From Kocuria sp. (lineage in GTDB: Bacteria; Actinomycetota; Actinomycetes; Actinomycetales; Micrococcaceae): 64,000 nt of DNA. The DNA is taken from assembly GCF_030530945.1 (NCBI RefSeq), contig NZ_JAUMTZ010000002.1, positions 174,685 through 238,684 of the forward strand. Direction: 5' to 3'. Shown here in pieces: positions 50,019 to 59,445 of this stretch (position 1 is the stretch's first letter; every line of letters begins with the position of its first letter). A program made the position numbers and the translations under genes. The notes below the pieces were generated by a model. It made no database searches, was not told where the DNA came from, and saw nothing but the letters and a program-made list of their open reading frames with translations.

Positions 50019-50930
50019 CTAGAGGGCCTCGGCGCCACTGACGATTTCGGTCAACTCGGTGGTGATCTCCGCCTGACGGGCGTTGTTCATCAGGCGCGTG
50101 TACTTCTTGATGAGCTCCGTGGCGTTGTCACCGGCGGCCTTCATGGCCCGCTGGCGCGATGCCAGCTCGCTCGACGCCGCGTGGCACAGCGCGGAGTAGA
50201 TCCGGGCCTTCACGTACCGGGGCAGGATCTGGTTGAAGACCTCTTCGGGGTTCGGCTCGAACTCGAAGTGGTTGTTGTTCTCCTCCAGGTCCGCGTACTG
50301 CTCCGCCACGTCGTCGCCCAGGGAGTTGGCGTCCGCGACCTCAACCGGCAGCAGACGAAGCACCCGCGGCTCCTGGTTGACCATGGAGTTGAACTGCGTG
50401 TAGACGAGCAGGACCTCGTCCACGCCGCCGTCCTCGTGCGGGGCGTTGATGTCGCGCATCAGCCGCTCCGTGAGCTCCTCGGCCCGCTCGGTGCTGGCGT
50501 TGTCCGTGTTCCCCGTCCAGAAGTCGTCGTAGTCGCGGTGCCGGAAGTCGAAGTACGCCTTGGCCTTGCGGCCCACCAGGTAGATCCGCACCTCCTTGCC
50601 CTGCGAGCCCAGCAGCTCCAGCAGCTGCTCGGTGCGCTTGAGCACGTTGGAGGAGTAGGACCCCGCCAGGCCACGGTCCGACGTGAAGACCAGCACGGCG
50701 GAACGCCGCACCTGGTCGGGCATGGTGGTCAGGGGGTGGGAGATGTTGTGCTGGCTGGCGATCTGGGAGGCCGCGCGGGTGAGCGCGTTGGCGTACGGGT
50801 ACGCACCCTCGAGACTCTGACGGGACTTGTTGATGCGCGAGGTCGCGATCATCTCCATCGCCTTGAAGATCTTCTTCATCGACGAGGTGGACGCGATCTT
50901 TTGTCGGTAGACCCGAATCTGCGCTCCCAT
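50019..50930 (-). CDS. atpG: ATP synthase F1 gamma subunit
   Basis: This 303-residue central rotor shaft begins MGAQIRVYRQKIASTSSMKKIFKAMEMIATSRINKS and ends MNNARQAEITTELTEIVSGAEAL, both conserved helices. An AAAGGAA site precedes the ATG; the longer frame to 50948 is rejected. A central loop (ADLEENNNHFEFEPNP) matches the actinobacterial gamma insertion. Confidence 0.96.
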   Translation of the reverse strand: MGAQIRVYRQKIASTSSMKKIFKAMEMIATSRINKSRQSLEGAYPYANALTRAASQIASQHNISHPLTTMPDQVRRSAVLVFTSDRGLAGSYSSNVLKRTEQLLELLGSQGKEVRIYLVGRKAKAYFDFRHRDYDDFWTGNTDNASTERAEELTERLMRDINAPHEDGGVDEVLLVYTQFNSMVNQEPRVLRLLPVEVADANSLGDDVAEQYADLEENNNHFEFEPNPEEVFNQILPRYVKARIYSALCHAASSELASRQRAMKAAGDNATELIKKYTRLMNNARQAEITTELTEIVSGAEAL

Positions 50931-50987
50931 GAAATTTCCTTTCGGCACCGCAGTGGTGCGCCGGTGACCGGCGCACCACCTGTACGG

Positions 50988-52613
50988 CTACTTCTTGACG
51001 ATCGTTTCCTGGTTCACAGCGGTCGCGCCCATGGCCTCGTGCTCCTCGACACCGGGTTCGATCCCGTGCCTGGAACCGTGGAAGTCGCGCTTGACCTCGG
51101 CCACGGCCGTCTTCAGCGCGTCCACGGCGTCGCCCTCGAGCTTGCCGGTGGCGTTGATCGAGTCCATCACGTTGGTGGTCCGGCGCACCTGGTCCAGCAG
51201 CGCGCGCTCGAACTCGGAGACGTTGGCGACCTCGACGTCGTCCAGCTGCCCGGTGGTGCCGGCCCAGATGGAGACCACCTGGTCCGCCACGGGGTACGGC
51301 GTGTACTGGGGCTGCTTCAGCAGCTCCATGAGACGCTCGCCGCGGGTCAGCTGCTGGCGGGAGGCCGCGTCCAGGTCCGAGGCGAACATGGCGAACGCCT
51401 GCATGGAGCGGTAGGACGCGAGGTCCAGCTTCAGCGTGCCGGAGACCTTCTTCATGGCCTTGACCTGCGCCGCACCACCCACGCGGGACACCGAGATGCC
51501 CACGTCCACGGCCGGGCGCTGGTTGGCGTTGAAGAGGTCCGACTGCAGGAAGATCTGGCCGTCGGTGATGGAGATGACGTTGGTCGGGATGAACGCCGAG
51601 ACGTCGTTGGCCTTCGTCTCGATGATCGGCAGACCCGTCATGGACCCCGCACCCAGCTCGTCCGAGAGCTTGGCGCAGCGCTCGAGCAGACGGGAGTGCA
51701 GGTAGAAGACGTCACCGGGGTACGCCTCGCGTCCCGGCGGGCGACGCAGCAGCAGGGAGACCGCGCGGTACGCCTCGGCCTGCTTGGAGAGGTCGTCGAA
51801 GACGATCAGAACGTGCTTGCCGTTGTACATCCAGTGCTGGCCGATGGCCGAGCCGGAGTAGGGCGCCAGGTACTTCAGGCCCGCGGACTCCGAGGCCGGG
51901 GCCGCCACGATGGTGGTGTACTCCAGCGCGCCGTTGTCCTCGAGGGTCTGGCGCACCGCGGCGATCGTGGAAGCCTTCTGGCCCACCGCCACGTAGATGC
52001 AGCGCACCTGCTTGTCCGTGTCTCCGGACTCCCAGTTGGCACGCTGGTTCAGGATGGCGTCCACGGCGATGGCGGTCTTGCCGGTCTGGCGGTCGCCGAT
52101 GATCAGCTGACGCTGACCGCGGCCGATCGGGATCATGGCGTCGATCGCCTTGATGCCGGTCTGCAGCGGCTCGTGCACCGACTTGCGCATGGTCACGCCC
52201 GGAGCCTGCAGCTCCAGCTCGCGACGGCCGTCTGTGGCGATGGGGCCGAGGTCGTCCAGGGGCTCGCCCAGGGGATCGACCACGCGGCCCAGGTAGCCCT
52301 CGCCCACGGGCACGGAGAGCACCTCGCCGGTGCGGTGGACCTCCTGGCCCTCCTCGATGCCCTGGAAGTCGCCGAGGACCACGACGCCGATGTCGCGGGT
52401 GTCGAGGTTCAGGGCCAGGCCCAGCACCCCGTTCTCGAACTTGAGCAACTCGTTGGCCATGACGGAGGGCAGACCCTCCACATGGGCGATACCGTCCGCG
52501 GCGGACGACACGCGCCCCACCTCTACTCGTTCCACGGTGCCGGGGTCGTAGGACGCTGCGAAATCGTTCAGCGCGCTACGGACCTCATCGGCGTTGATGG
52601 TCACATCGGCCAT
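50988..52613 (-). CDS. atpA: ATP synthase F1 alpha subunit
   Basis: This 541-residue non-catalytic nucleotide-binding subunit has P-loop GDRQTGKTAI, and the family signature PAVDVGISVSRVGGAAQ is clear. The N-terminus ADVTINADEVRSALNDFAASY is typical. It carries the C-terminal extension (HGSRHGIEPGVEEHEAMG) seen in actinobacteria, where it can restrain ATP hydrolysis. The start at 52613 is family-like; upstream in-frame sequence is not. Confidence 0.97.
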   Translation of the reverse strand: MADVTINADEVRSALNDFAASYDPGTVERVEVGRVSSAADGIAHVEGLPSVMANELLKFENGVLGLALNLDTRDIGVVVLGDFQGIEEGQEVHRTGEVLSVPVGEGYLGRVVDPLGEPLDDLGPIATDGRRELELQAPGVTMRKSVHEPLQTGIKAIDAMIPIGRGQRQLIIGDRQTGKTAIAVDAILNQRANWESGDTDKQVRCIYVAVGQKASTIAAVRQTLEDNGALEYTTIVAAPASESAGLKYLAPYSGSAIGQHWMYNGKHVLIVFDDLSKQAEAYRAVSLLLRRPPGREAYPGDVFYLHSRLLERCAKLSDELGAGSMTGLPIIETKANDVSAFIPTNVISITDGQIFLQSDLFNANQRPAVDVGISVSRVGGAAQVKAMKKVSGTLKLDLASYRSMQAFAMFASDLDAASRQQLTRGERLMELLKQPQYTPYPVADQVVSIWAGTTGQLDDVEVANVSEFERALLDQVRRTTNVMDSINATGKLEGDAVDALKTAVAEVKRDFHGSRHGIEPGVEEHEAMGATAVNQETIVKK

Positions 52614-52784
52614 CTGCTGTCCCTGCTCTCTACGTCGTGTGATCATCGCGTGAGCAATGACCAGGCTTGTTCTTGTCGCGGTGCGTGGTCCCACCGCCGT
52701 GCGACCGGGCGTCCGATCCGCAGAGGGGATGGTCTGTCCCGGTGACTCCGGCCGCCGGCACTGCCTGCCCGCTCCACGGGACGA

Positions 52785-53597
52785 TCAGGCCCCGATCCGC
52801 TGCTGCAACTGGTCCAACCGGTGCGTGACGGTGCCGTCGATGACCTCTTCCCCCACCTGCACCCGCAGTCCGCCCACGAGGGACGGGTCGGTCTCGGTGG
52901 TGAGCTTGAGGTCCCGGCCGTACAGGCGGTTGAGTCCGTCCCGCAGCCTGGCGAGCTGGTCCTCCCGCAGCGGGCGGGCGGATGAGACGCGAGCGATCCA
53001 GCGCTGCTGGCGGTCCGCGATCCACTGGGCGAAGTGCTCGAGCAACCGCCCGGGCAGCGCGCCGCGCGGTTCGCTCACGGCCCGCTCGATCAGCAGCGCC
53101 GACTCCTCGGATCCCCCGGGCATGAGCCGCCGGGCCAGAGCGATCTTGGCCTGCGCACTCGCGCGGGAGTCGGAGAAAGCCCGCTGGATTTCCGCGGAGC
53201 GGTCGAGCATGGCCTTGAACCGGATGAGATCGTCCACGACCGCCTCAAGGGCGTTGCCGCCGCCACGGTTCTCGGCGGAGACCGCCGCGACCTGCACGGC
53301 CGAGTGCTCGATCCCGTCGCCCAGCTCACGCTCGGTGGCGCTGCGCCGGGAGGCGAGCTCCGCAACAATCTCCACGACGGTGGGCTCCGCCCGACCGTCG
53401 AGCAGCGAGTGCACGAGCCGGACGCGGTCCGCGGCAGAGCGGGACGGGTCCGTGAGCGCCCGACGCAGCGCGCCGTTCTCGTCCACGACGTCCAGAACCT
53501 GGAACAACTGCCGCGTGATTTCGGGACGCGCGGACGCGGCCCACTGGTCCACGTCCACGGACAGCGGACGGTGGGTTGCGTTCGATGCTTCTGCCAT
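52785..53597 (-). CDS. atpH: ATP synthase F1 delta subunit
   Basis: This 270-residue stator subunit is of the longer type found in actinobacteria. The N-terminal helical OSCP domain and the C-terminal sandwich (LKLTTETDPSLVGGLRVQVGEEVIDGTVTHRLDQLQQRI) are both intact. Its ATG overlaps the atpF stop by one base (TAATG), so the two stator parts are coupled. Confidence 0.94.
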   Translation of the reverse strand: MAEASNATHRPLSVDVDQWAASARPEITRQLFQVLDVVDENGALRRALTDPSRSAADRVRLVHSLLDGRAEPTVVEIVAELASRRSATERELGDGIEHSAVQVAAVSAENRGGGNALEAVVDDLIRFKAMLDRSAEIQRAFSDSRASAQAKIALARRLMPGGSEESALLIERAVSEPRGALPGRLLEHFAQWIADRQQRWIARVSSARPLREDQLARLRDGLNRLYGRDLKLTTETDPSLVGGLRVQVGEEVIDGTVTHRLDQLQQRIGA

Positions 53598-54148
53598 TAC
53601 CGTGCAGCTCCCGTACGGCCCTGCTCGGCGTCCAGGTCCACCAGGAAGCGGTCGACCACGCGGTTGGCGCGGTCGTCGTCGTTCAGGGACTCCCCGACGA
53701 TCTTGGACGCGAGCTGCGTTGCCAGGGTGCCCACCTCGTCACGCAGGGACACCACGGCCGCCGCACGCTCGGCCTCGATGGCCTTGTGGGCGTTCTCGGT
53801 GATCCGAGCGGACTCGAGGTTGGCTCGGTCCTTGAAGTCCGCCAGGATCTTCTCGCCCTCGGAGCGGGCTTCCTCGCGGATCTTCTGGGCCTCCAGCCGG
53901 GCACTCTCGAGCTGCTGGTTGTACTCGTCGCGAGCCGCCTTGGCCTCCGCCTGAGCGGCCTTGGCCTTGGCAAGTCCACCCTCGATGGCCTCGGTCCGGT
54001 CCTTAAAGACCTTCTCGAACGCCGGAACGATGTACTTGATCGCGATGAAGAGCAGAATCACGAACCCGATGGCGGTAACCAGCATGTCCGCGTTACCGGG
54101 GAGCAGGGTGCTCTGACCCTCCTCAGCTGCCGACACCATTGCGTTCAT
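53597..54148 (-). CDS. atpF: ATP synthase F0 b subunit
   Basis: This 183-residue peripheral stalk subunit has one transmembrane helix (residues 24-44, LVTAIGFVILLFIAIKYIVPA), then a long, charged coiled coil rich in Ala/Glu/Lys/Arg. AGGAATC precedes the ATG; a second Met at residue 4 could also serve. Confidence 0.95.
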   Translation of the reverse strand: MNAMVSAAEEGQSTLLPGNADMLVTAIGFVILLFIAIKYIVPAFEKVFKDRTEAIEGGLAKAKAAQAEAKAARDEYNQQLESARLEAQKIREEARSEGEKILADFKDRANLESARITENAHKAIEAERAAAVVSLRDEVGTLATQLASKIVGESLNDDDRANRVVDRFLVDLDAEQGRTGAAR

Positions 54149-54196
54149 GAGCGCGATTCCTGTTCTCTAGTTAGGACGTGTGCGATGGGCGTTGCC

Positions 54197-54400
54197 CTAC
54201 TTGATGAACGCGAGGACCAGACCCAGGATGGCCAGGGCCTCGACCACGGCGAAGCCCATGAAAAGCAGGGGCTGCAGGACGCGCTGGGACTCGGGCTGGC
54301 GGGCCACGGACTGCATGTAAGCCGCGAAGATGAGACCCACACCGATGCCACCGCCGATGGCAGCGAGACCGTAGCCAATGACGCTGAGCGAACCTTCCAT
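54197..54400 (-). CDS. atpE: ATP synthase F0 c subunit
   Basis: This 67-residue hairpin proteolipid forms the rotor ring. Two helices flank the polar loop RQPESQ. The proton-carrying Glu is in FAVVEALAILG. GIGGGIGVG-type glycine motifs allow tight packing. The length is slightly short but normal for actinobacteria. It is the target of diarylquinolines in mycobacteria. Confidence 0.97.
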   Translation of the reverse strand: MEGSLSVIGYGLAAIGGGIGVGLIFAAYMQSVARQPESQRVLQPLLFMGFAVVEALAILGLVLAFIK

Positions 54401-54515
54401 GAGGGATGCTTCCTTTCTGGGTGCCCGCCGGAGCGGGCCGTGGTGGCCGTCACGTGAATCGTGGACGGACGTCGGTCAGTCAGAGCGGCCCGCGGGCCGC
54501 TGCTCCTTCGTGGGG

Positions 54516-55307
54516 CTAGTGCCCCTCCTGCAGTGCACCCTGAACGTACACGGCGAACAGCAGGGTGAAGATGTAGGCCTGGAGGACCTGGATCAGGACC
54601 TCCAGGAAGTAGATGAAGATCCCGAGGACGATCCCGAAGAACGAGCCGCCGATTCCGAGCACGCCTCCCACCTCCGTGGCGAGGAACGCCGTGAGGGCCG
54701 CGGCAACCATCATGGCCATGTGACCGGCGAACATGGTGGCGAACAGACGCAGCGCGTGCGTGACGGGGCGGATGATCATGTTCGAGAGGAACTCGAGCGG
54801 GATCAGGATGATGTAGAGGATCTTGGGGACGCCAGGGGGCATGGTCATCTTGGCCATGAAGTGCCCGAAGCCGTGGCGCCGGATGCCGGCCGCGACCCAC
54901 ACCACGTAGGCGATGGCCGCCAGGACGTAGGCGGAGCCGGGGTGGGAGAACGTGGGGAGCTGGAGCACCGGGATGGAGCCGAAGAGGTTGTTCACCAGGA
55001 TGAAGAAGAAGAAGGTGAACAGCAGGGGGACGTAGGGACGGAAGTCCTTCTCCCCGATGATGTCGCGGCCGAGGCTGTTGCGGACGAAGCCGTAGCCCAT
55101 CTCGCCCAGGTACTGGCCCTTGGAGGGGACCATGGCGCGACGCCGGACCACGTACAGGAAGAAACCCGCGATGAGCACCACCGACAGCAGGATCAGCAGC
55201 GAGTGCTTGCCGAAAGCGAAGGACCCCACTTCGAAGAACGGGGGAAGATGCGCATCTTCCGGGGACGGGGCCACGAATTCGGCCGGAATCCTCAGGGCGG
55301 GGTTCAA
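54516..55307 (-). CDS. atpB: ATP synthase F0 a subunit
   Basis: This 263-residue membrane subunit forms the proton channels. The essential Arg lies in ALRLFATMFAGHM. C-terminal FLEVLIQVLQAYIFTLLFAVYV is diagnostic. The start codon is TTG, with AAAGGA six bases upstream and no ATG or GTG nearby at a better position. It is first of the eight structural genes. Confidence 0.95.
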   Translation of the reverse strand: MNPALRIPAEFVAPSPEDAHLPPFFEVGSFAFGKHSLLILLSVVLIAGFFLYVVRRRAMVPSKGQYLGEMGYGFVRNSLGRDIIGEKDFRPYVPLLFTFFFFILVNNLFGSIPVLQLPTFSHPGSAYVLAAIAYVVWVAAGIRRHGFGHFMAKMTMPPGVPKILYIILIPLEFLSNMIIRPVTHALRLFATMFAGHMAMMVAAALTAFLATEVGGVLGIGGSFFGIVLGIFIYFLEVLIQVLQAYIFTLLFAVYVQGALQEGH

Positions 55308-55337
55308 TACGGGTCCTTTCTGCGGTGTCCAGACCGG

Positions 55338-55718
55338 TCACGCTCTGGGCTGGCCGCCCAGATCAGATGACTTCCTTGTCTCCGACGGGCTCTTCTGCGG
55401 GGGATCCTCGCGGTGCAACGCGTCCCTCATGTGGAGGTAGCCGAGGTAGACACCGGCGGACGCCCCGAAGACTGCTCCCGCGATCACGATCCACGCGGTT
55501 CCCAGGAGGTGATCCAGGCCCCAGCCTATCAAACTCCAAAACGCCGCACCGACCACGACGTACAGGAGCACGGCGAGTCCTCCGGCCAGCCCGCCCTGCT
55601 CCACGAGCTCCCCCGCGGTGGAGAGGGACTCCCTGCGCGCGGATCGGGTGAGCCGCTCGGTGACGGTCTCTCGCCCACGGCCTCCGGTGGGGCGGGGCGT
55701 GTCGGACTGCTCGTTCAC
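55338..55718 (-). CDS. AtpZ/AtpI-like small membrane protein
   Basis: This 126-residue protein has two transmembrane helices (GLAGGLAVLLYVVVGAAFWSLIGWGLDHLLG and AWIVIAGAVFGASAGVYLGYLHM). This is the pattern of AtpZ/AtpI proteins that aid c-ring assembly or magnesium uptake for ATP synthase. A basic N-terminal tail precedes it. The GTG overlaps the upstream stop by four bases. Confidence 0.75.
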   Translation of the reverse strand: MNEQSDTPRPTGGRGRETVTERLTRSARRESLSTAGELVEQGGLAGGLAVLLYVVVGAAFWSLIGWGLDHLLGTAWIVIAGAVFGASAGVYLGYLHMRDALHREDPPQKSPSETRKSSDLGGQPRA

Positions 55719-56335
55719 GGCGTCTCCTCCGCGTGGTGGGCGGGCTCGTCCTCCCGGTGGGAGGGTGCCCCACTGGGGTTCGCGGGCTCTTCCCGGGCCG
55801 GGGGCGGAAGCAGGGCGGCCTCACGGCGGGAGACCCTGCGGGTGAGGTCCACGAAGCACGCGCTGGCCACCACGTGGACCACCAGCGCCGCGCACAGGAA
55901 CGGTGCGGGTTCCAGCCAGGCTGGTTCCCCCGGCACCAGCAGCAGCCACCCGAGCACCAGGACCTTCACGAGGTACAGGAAAGCCAGCGCGGGAGCCGTG
56001 GCGGCGGGGGCCACACGGAACATCTGGGCGGAGACCAGGGCCGAGGCGGCCGAGCTCACGGCGAGCAGTCCTGCGCCCAGGCACACGGAGCGCAGCCCGG
56101 GGCCTCCCCCGCCCAGGTAGGCCACCACGATCCCTGCGGCACCCAGGAGCAGGACCAGTGCGGAGGCCGCACGCACTCCCCGGCCGTAGGACGCGGGACC
56201 GGGGTGGGCGGCGTCGTCGTGTGCCGGGGGCTGCCCTCCGACGGGGGCGGACGCGGCAGCCACCTGCGACCCGTCCGGGTGCGGCGTCACCTCGGACGGC
56301 CGCCCGGCCGCGGGGCGGTTCGACGCGGCGGTCAC
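55715..56335 (-). CDS. Membrane protein upstream of atp operon
   Basis: This 206-residue protein has about four hydrophobic helices between residues 55 and 165 and proline-rich ends. Its place between wecA and atpB matches small membrane genes such as Rv1303. It may be an AtpI-type assembly factor; the sequence is too variable to say. It overlaps the wecA-like stop and the next start by four bases each, so it is translated as part of one chain. Confidence 0.7.
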   Translation of the reverse strand: MTAASNRPAAGRPSEVTPHPDGSQVAAASAPVGGQPPAHDDAAHPGPASYGRGVRAASALVLLLGAAGIVVAYLGGGGPGLRSVCLGAGLLAVSSAASALVSAQMFRVAPAATAPALAFLYLVKVLVLGWLLLVPGEPAWLEPAPFLCAALVVHVVASACFVDLTRRVSRREAALLPPPAREEPANPSGAPSHREDEPAHHAEETP

Positions 56336-57450
56336 GGCCGGGACCCCTGCGACGTGGAGCGGGCGCGGGCGAGCAGCGCGGGTGCTGCGAGGTAGGCCAC
56401 CACCACGAGCACCACCGCAAGACCCGCCAGAACGGATCCCGTGCCGTCCGCGCGCAGACCGTAGAGCGAGATCACGCTGACCACCAGGGTCGCGAGGGTG
56501 ACCACGAGGGAGGACCCCACGTGCGAGAGACCCGCGTCCGTGAGCCGCTGGTAGACGTGCTGACGGTGCGGCTTGTACCAGACCTCACCACGGCGGATGC
56601 GGAGCACCAGGGTGACCGCGGTGTCCGCGAGGTAGATCAGCAGCGGGGGCAGCAGGTACTCCACGTACACCCCGGAGAGGAATGCGCCGATCGCGACCGC
56701 GGCGATGGACCCGCCCAGGACGTAGGATCCCACGTCACCCAGGAAGACCGTACCGCGCCCCAGGTTCCAGGGCAGGAAGCCCAGGAAGGCCCCCGCGAGC
56801 ACCAGCCCCGCGCAGACCAGCCACGGCATGTCGTTCACGCCGCCGGCCCAGGCGTAGAGCAGCCCCACCACGCCGCCGTGCAGCCCCGAGATCCCGTTGA
56901 TGCCGTCCATGAAGTTGGCGATGTTGACGTACGCGACCGTGGCCACGACCCCCACGGGCCACCACCACGCCGGGATGCCCAGGACCGTGATGAGCGCTCC
57001 CGTGCCGAGCGCCCCGAGGAGGGCCTGCACGGCGAGCCGCAGCCCGATCGACACCCCGCGGTAGTCCTCCGCCCACCCCAGGGCGGCGCTGCCCGCCATC
57101 ATGGCGAGCACCACGAGCGCGATCGAGCGGTCCACGGGGATCAGCCCGCTCAGCAGCGCCAGTCCGTAGCTGAGCAGCAGCGACAGCGCCACGGCGAGAC
57201 CCATCCCGCGCAGCACGGGGCGGGAGTGGGAGGACCTGTCCGAGGGGATGTCGATGATCCCCCAGCGAGTGAGCCACGGCTTCACCACGAACGGGAGCAC
57301 GAGCGAGAGGACGAAGGAGAGCACGAGGGTCCAGGGCGCCAGGTGCAGCACCTGGCGCAGCGCCTGGCCGTCGGAGAGCGCGGCGGGTCCCGTAACGAGA
57401 GCCGGCAGCGCGGCGAGCGGCGGGGCGGAGAGCGGCATCAGGATGCTCAC
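56332..57450 (-). CDS. WecA/TagO-type undecaprenyl-phosphate sugar-phosphate transferase
   Basis: This 372-residue polytopic enzyme starts a lipid-linked glycan by moving GlcNAc- or GalNAc-phosphate from UDP-sugar to undecaprenyl (or decaprenyl) phosphate. Signature loops are AYVNIANFMDGINGISGLHGG, GTVFLGDVGSYVLGG and the C-terminal HRQHVYQRL, all facing the cytoplasm. MraY is excluded because MraY motifs differ. The GTG overlaps the dehydratase stop by four bases. From memory this gene adjoins tsaC in relatives such as M. tuberculosis; here a glycan cluster lies between. Confidence 0.9.
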   Translation of the reverse strand: MSILMPLSAPPLAALPALVTGPAALSDGQALRQVLHLAPWTLVLSFVLSLVLPFVVKPWLTRWGIIDIPSDRSSHSRPVLRGMGLAVALSLLLSYGLALLSGLIPVDRSIALVVLAMMAGSAALGWAEDYRGVSIGLRLAVQALLGALGTGALITVLGIPAWWWPVGVVATVAYVNIANFMDGINGISGLHGGVVGLLYAWAGGVNDMPWLVCAGLVLAGAFLGFLPWNLGRGTVFLGDVGSYVLGGSIAAVAIGAFLSGVYVEYLLPPLLIYLADTAVTLVLRIRRGEVWYKPHRQHVYQRLTDAGLSHVGSSLVVTLATLVVSVISLYGLRADGTGSVLAGLAVVLVVVAYLAAPALLARARSTSQGSRP

Positions 57451-59417
57451 GGGCGGGCCTCCGGGTCTGCATGGTCCGGCGCGGGGTTCTCGACGTGGGG
57501 CGTGGGGTTCTCGGGGCCGGGTGCGGTCTCCGCGGGCGCGGACGACGGCGCGGCGCACTCCGCGGCGCGCGGCACCGAGAAGTCCGTGATCCGGGGCTGG
57601 GTGCTCACGGTGACGGTGGGGATGGAGCCCGTGAAGAGCATCCCCCCGCGGACCTTCCACACGTGGCGGTCCAGGTTGGCGGGGTCCAGGCGCTCGGCCC
57701 TCGCGTGGGAGATCTTGGGGTGGAACGGCCGCTCGTCCGTCTCCCCCGTGCCGATCAGGTCCTCGTGCAGCTTCTCGCCGTGGCGCAGGCCTGTGATCTC
57801 GATCTCGATGTCCTCCCGCCCGGACATGGCGCGCAGCCGCCGGGCGATGTCCAGGATCCGCACGGGCTCGCCCATGTCCAGGATGAGCACCTCCCCGCCG
57901 CGGGCGATGCCCCCGGCCTGGATCACCAGCTGGCAGGCCTCGGGGATGGTCATGAAGTAGCGGGTGGCGTCCGGGTGGGTGACCGTGATGGGCCCGCCCT
58001 GGCGGATCTGCTCCGCGAACAGCGGGAGCATGGACCCGCGGGAGCCGAACACGTTGCCGAAGCGCACGGAGGCGTAGCGCTTGCCCGTGCGGTCCCCCGT
58101 CCACGCGGTCAGCTTCTCCGCCACCCGCTTGGAGTGGCCCAGCGCCGTGGTGGGGTTCGCGGCCTTGTCCGTGGAGATGTTCACGAACACGTCCACGTCC
58201 ACGTCCGCGGCCGCGCTCAGCACGTTGAGGGAGCCCAGGACGTTCGTCTTCCACGCCTCGTCCGGGTACTGCTCCAGCAGCGAGACGTGCTTGAGCGCCG
58301 CGGCGTGGAACACCACCTGGGGCCGGCGGTCCCGGAACACGGCGGAGAGGGCGTCCGCGTCGCGGATGTCGCACAGCACGGTGTCCCGGCCGTCCAGGAG
58401 CCCGCGCCCGGTGATGGAGATCTGGGTGGCCTGCAGGCCGGACTCGTCCCGGTCCAGCATGATGAGCTCCTCCGGCTCGAAGCCCACGAGCTGGCGGCAC
58501 AGCTCGGAGCCGATCGAGCCCCCGGCCCCGGTGACGAGCACCCTCCTGCCGCTCACGTACCCGGCGATCGACTCCACGTGGATGTCCACGGGGCGCCGGC
58601 CGATGAGGTCCTCCATGGACACGTCGCGCAGGTCCACGCTCTGCTGGGCGCCCGTGAGCATCTCGGTGAGCGGCGGGACGGTCATCACGCGGGTGCCCGT
58701 TCCGGCCACGGCGTCCGAGACGCGCTGCATGGTGCGCGGGTCAACGTCCGCGACGGCCACGATCAGCACCCCGGCGCGCGTGTGCTCCAGCACCGAGGCG
58801 GCGTCGTGCAGGGTGCCCATGACCGGCACGGAGGAGATCCGCAGGTGCTTCTTGGCGGGGTCGTCGTCCAGCAGGGCCACGGGCAGGAACCCGGAGGCCG
58901 GGTCCTGCATCATGCGGTGGACGAGGAAGGTGCCCAGGGCCCCCGCGCCGAACACCACCACGTGCTGGGCCTGGTCCCCCGGTTTGGCGGTGGACTCCTG
59001 GTACATCCGCTTCAGGTAGCGGAACGCGGCCATCAGCAGGCACGCGAACGGGAACGCGATCAGGCCCAGGGAGCGCGGGACCCACAGCCTCACCCCGAAC
59101 ACCAGCAGCACGCTCTCGAGCAGGGCCGCCACGATCACCGTGACGACCACCAGCAGCTTGGCCTCGTCGAAGCTGCCGAAGGAGTACCGGCCCTTGTAGA
59201 GGGCGAAGGAGAAGCCCACGAGCAGCTGGAGGACCACGGCCACCACGCAGGAGACGACCACCCCGCCCACGGAGACGAGATCCACGTGGAGCTCGAACCG
59301 CAGGAGCACGGCCACCCACAGGGCCACGATCCACGCCACGGAGTCCAGGATCATCTGGATCCACAGCCACGCGACCGGCTTGTCCGCTCGGGGGGTGGTG
59401 CTCACGGGATGGGGCAT
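57447..59417 (-). CDS. PglF/CapD-like UDP-sugar 4,6-dehydratase
   Basis: This 656-residue membrane-anchored SDR-type nucleotide-sugar dehydratase has four N-terminal transmembrane helices (about residues 16-130) followed by a CoA-binding-like Rossmann domain (VVVFGAGALGTFLVHRM). The catalytic domain starts at RRVLVTGAGGSIGSELCRQ. Active-site segment ISTDKAANPTTALGHSKR is typical: Met/Leu-Gly-x-x-Lys replaces the usual YxxxK. It probably makes UDP-4-keto-6-deoxy-GlcNAc for surface glycans. A tail of 80 Pro/Glu-rich residues is added. AAAGGA lies 11 bases upstream. Confidence 0.9.
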   Translation of the reverse strand: MPHPVSTTPRADKPVAWLWIQMILDSVAWIVALWVAVLLRFELHVDLVSVGGVVVSCVVAVVLQLLVGFSFALYKGRYSFGSFDEAKLLVVVTVIVAALLESVLLVFGVRLWVPRSLGLIAFPFACLLMAAFRYLKRMYQESTAKPGDQAQHVVVFGAGALGTFLVHRMMQDPASGFLPVALLDDDPAKKHLRISSVPVMGTLHDAASVLEHTRAGVLIVAVADVDPRTMQRVSDAVAGTGTRVMTVPPLTEMLTGAQQSVDLRDVSMEDLIGRRPVDIHVESIAGYVSGRRVLVTGAGGSIGSELCRQLVGFEPEELIMLDRDESGLQATQISITGRGLLDGRDTVLCDIRDADALSAVFRDRRPQVVFHAAALKHVSLLEQYPDEAWKTNVLGSLNVLSAAADVDVDVFVNISTDKAANPTTALGHSKRVAEKLTAWTGDRTGKRYASVRFGNVFGSRGSMLPLFAEQIRQGGPITVTHPDATRYFMTIPEACQLVIQAGGIARGGEVLILDMGEPVRILDIARRLRAMSGREDIEIEITGLRHGEKLHEDLIGTGETDERPFHPKISHARAERLDPANLDRHVWKVRGGMLFTGSIPTVTVSTQPRITDFSVPRAAECAAPSSAPAETAPGPENPTPHVENPAPDHADPEARP

Positions 59418-59445
59418 CGGGGAAGGGTCCTTTCGGGGGTGGGGC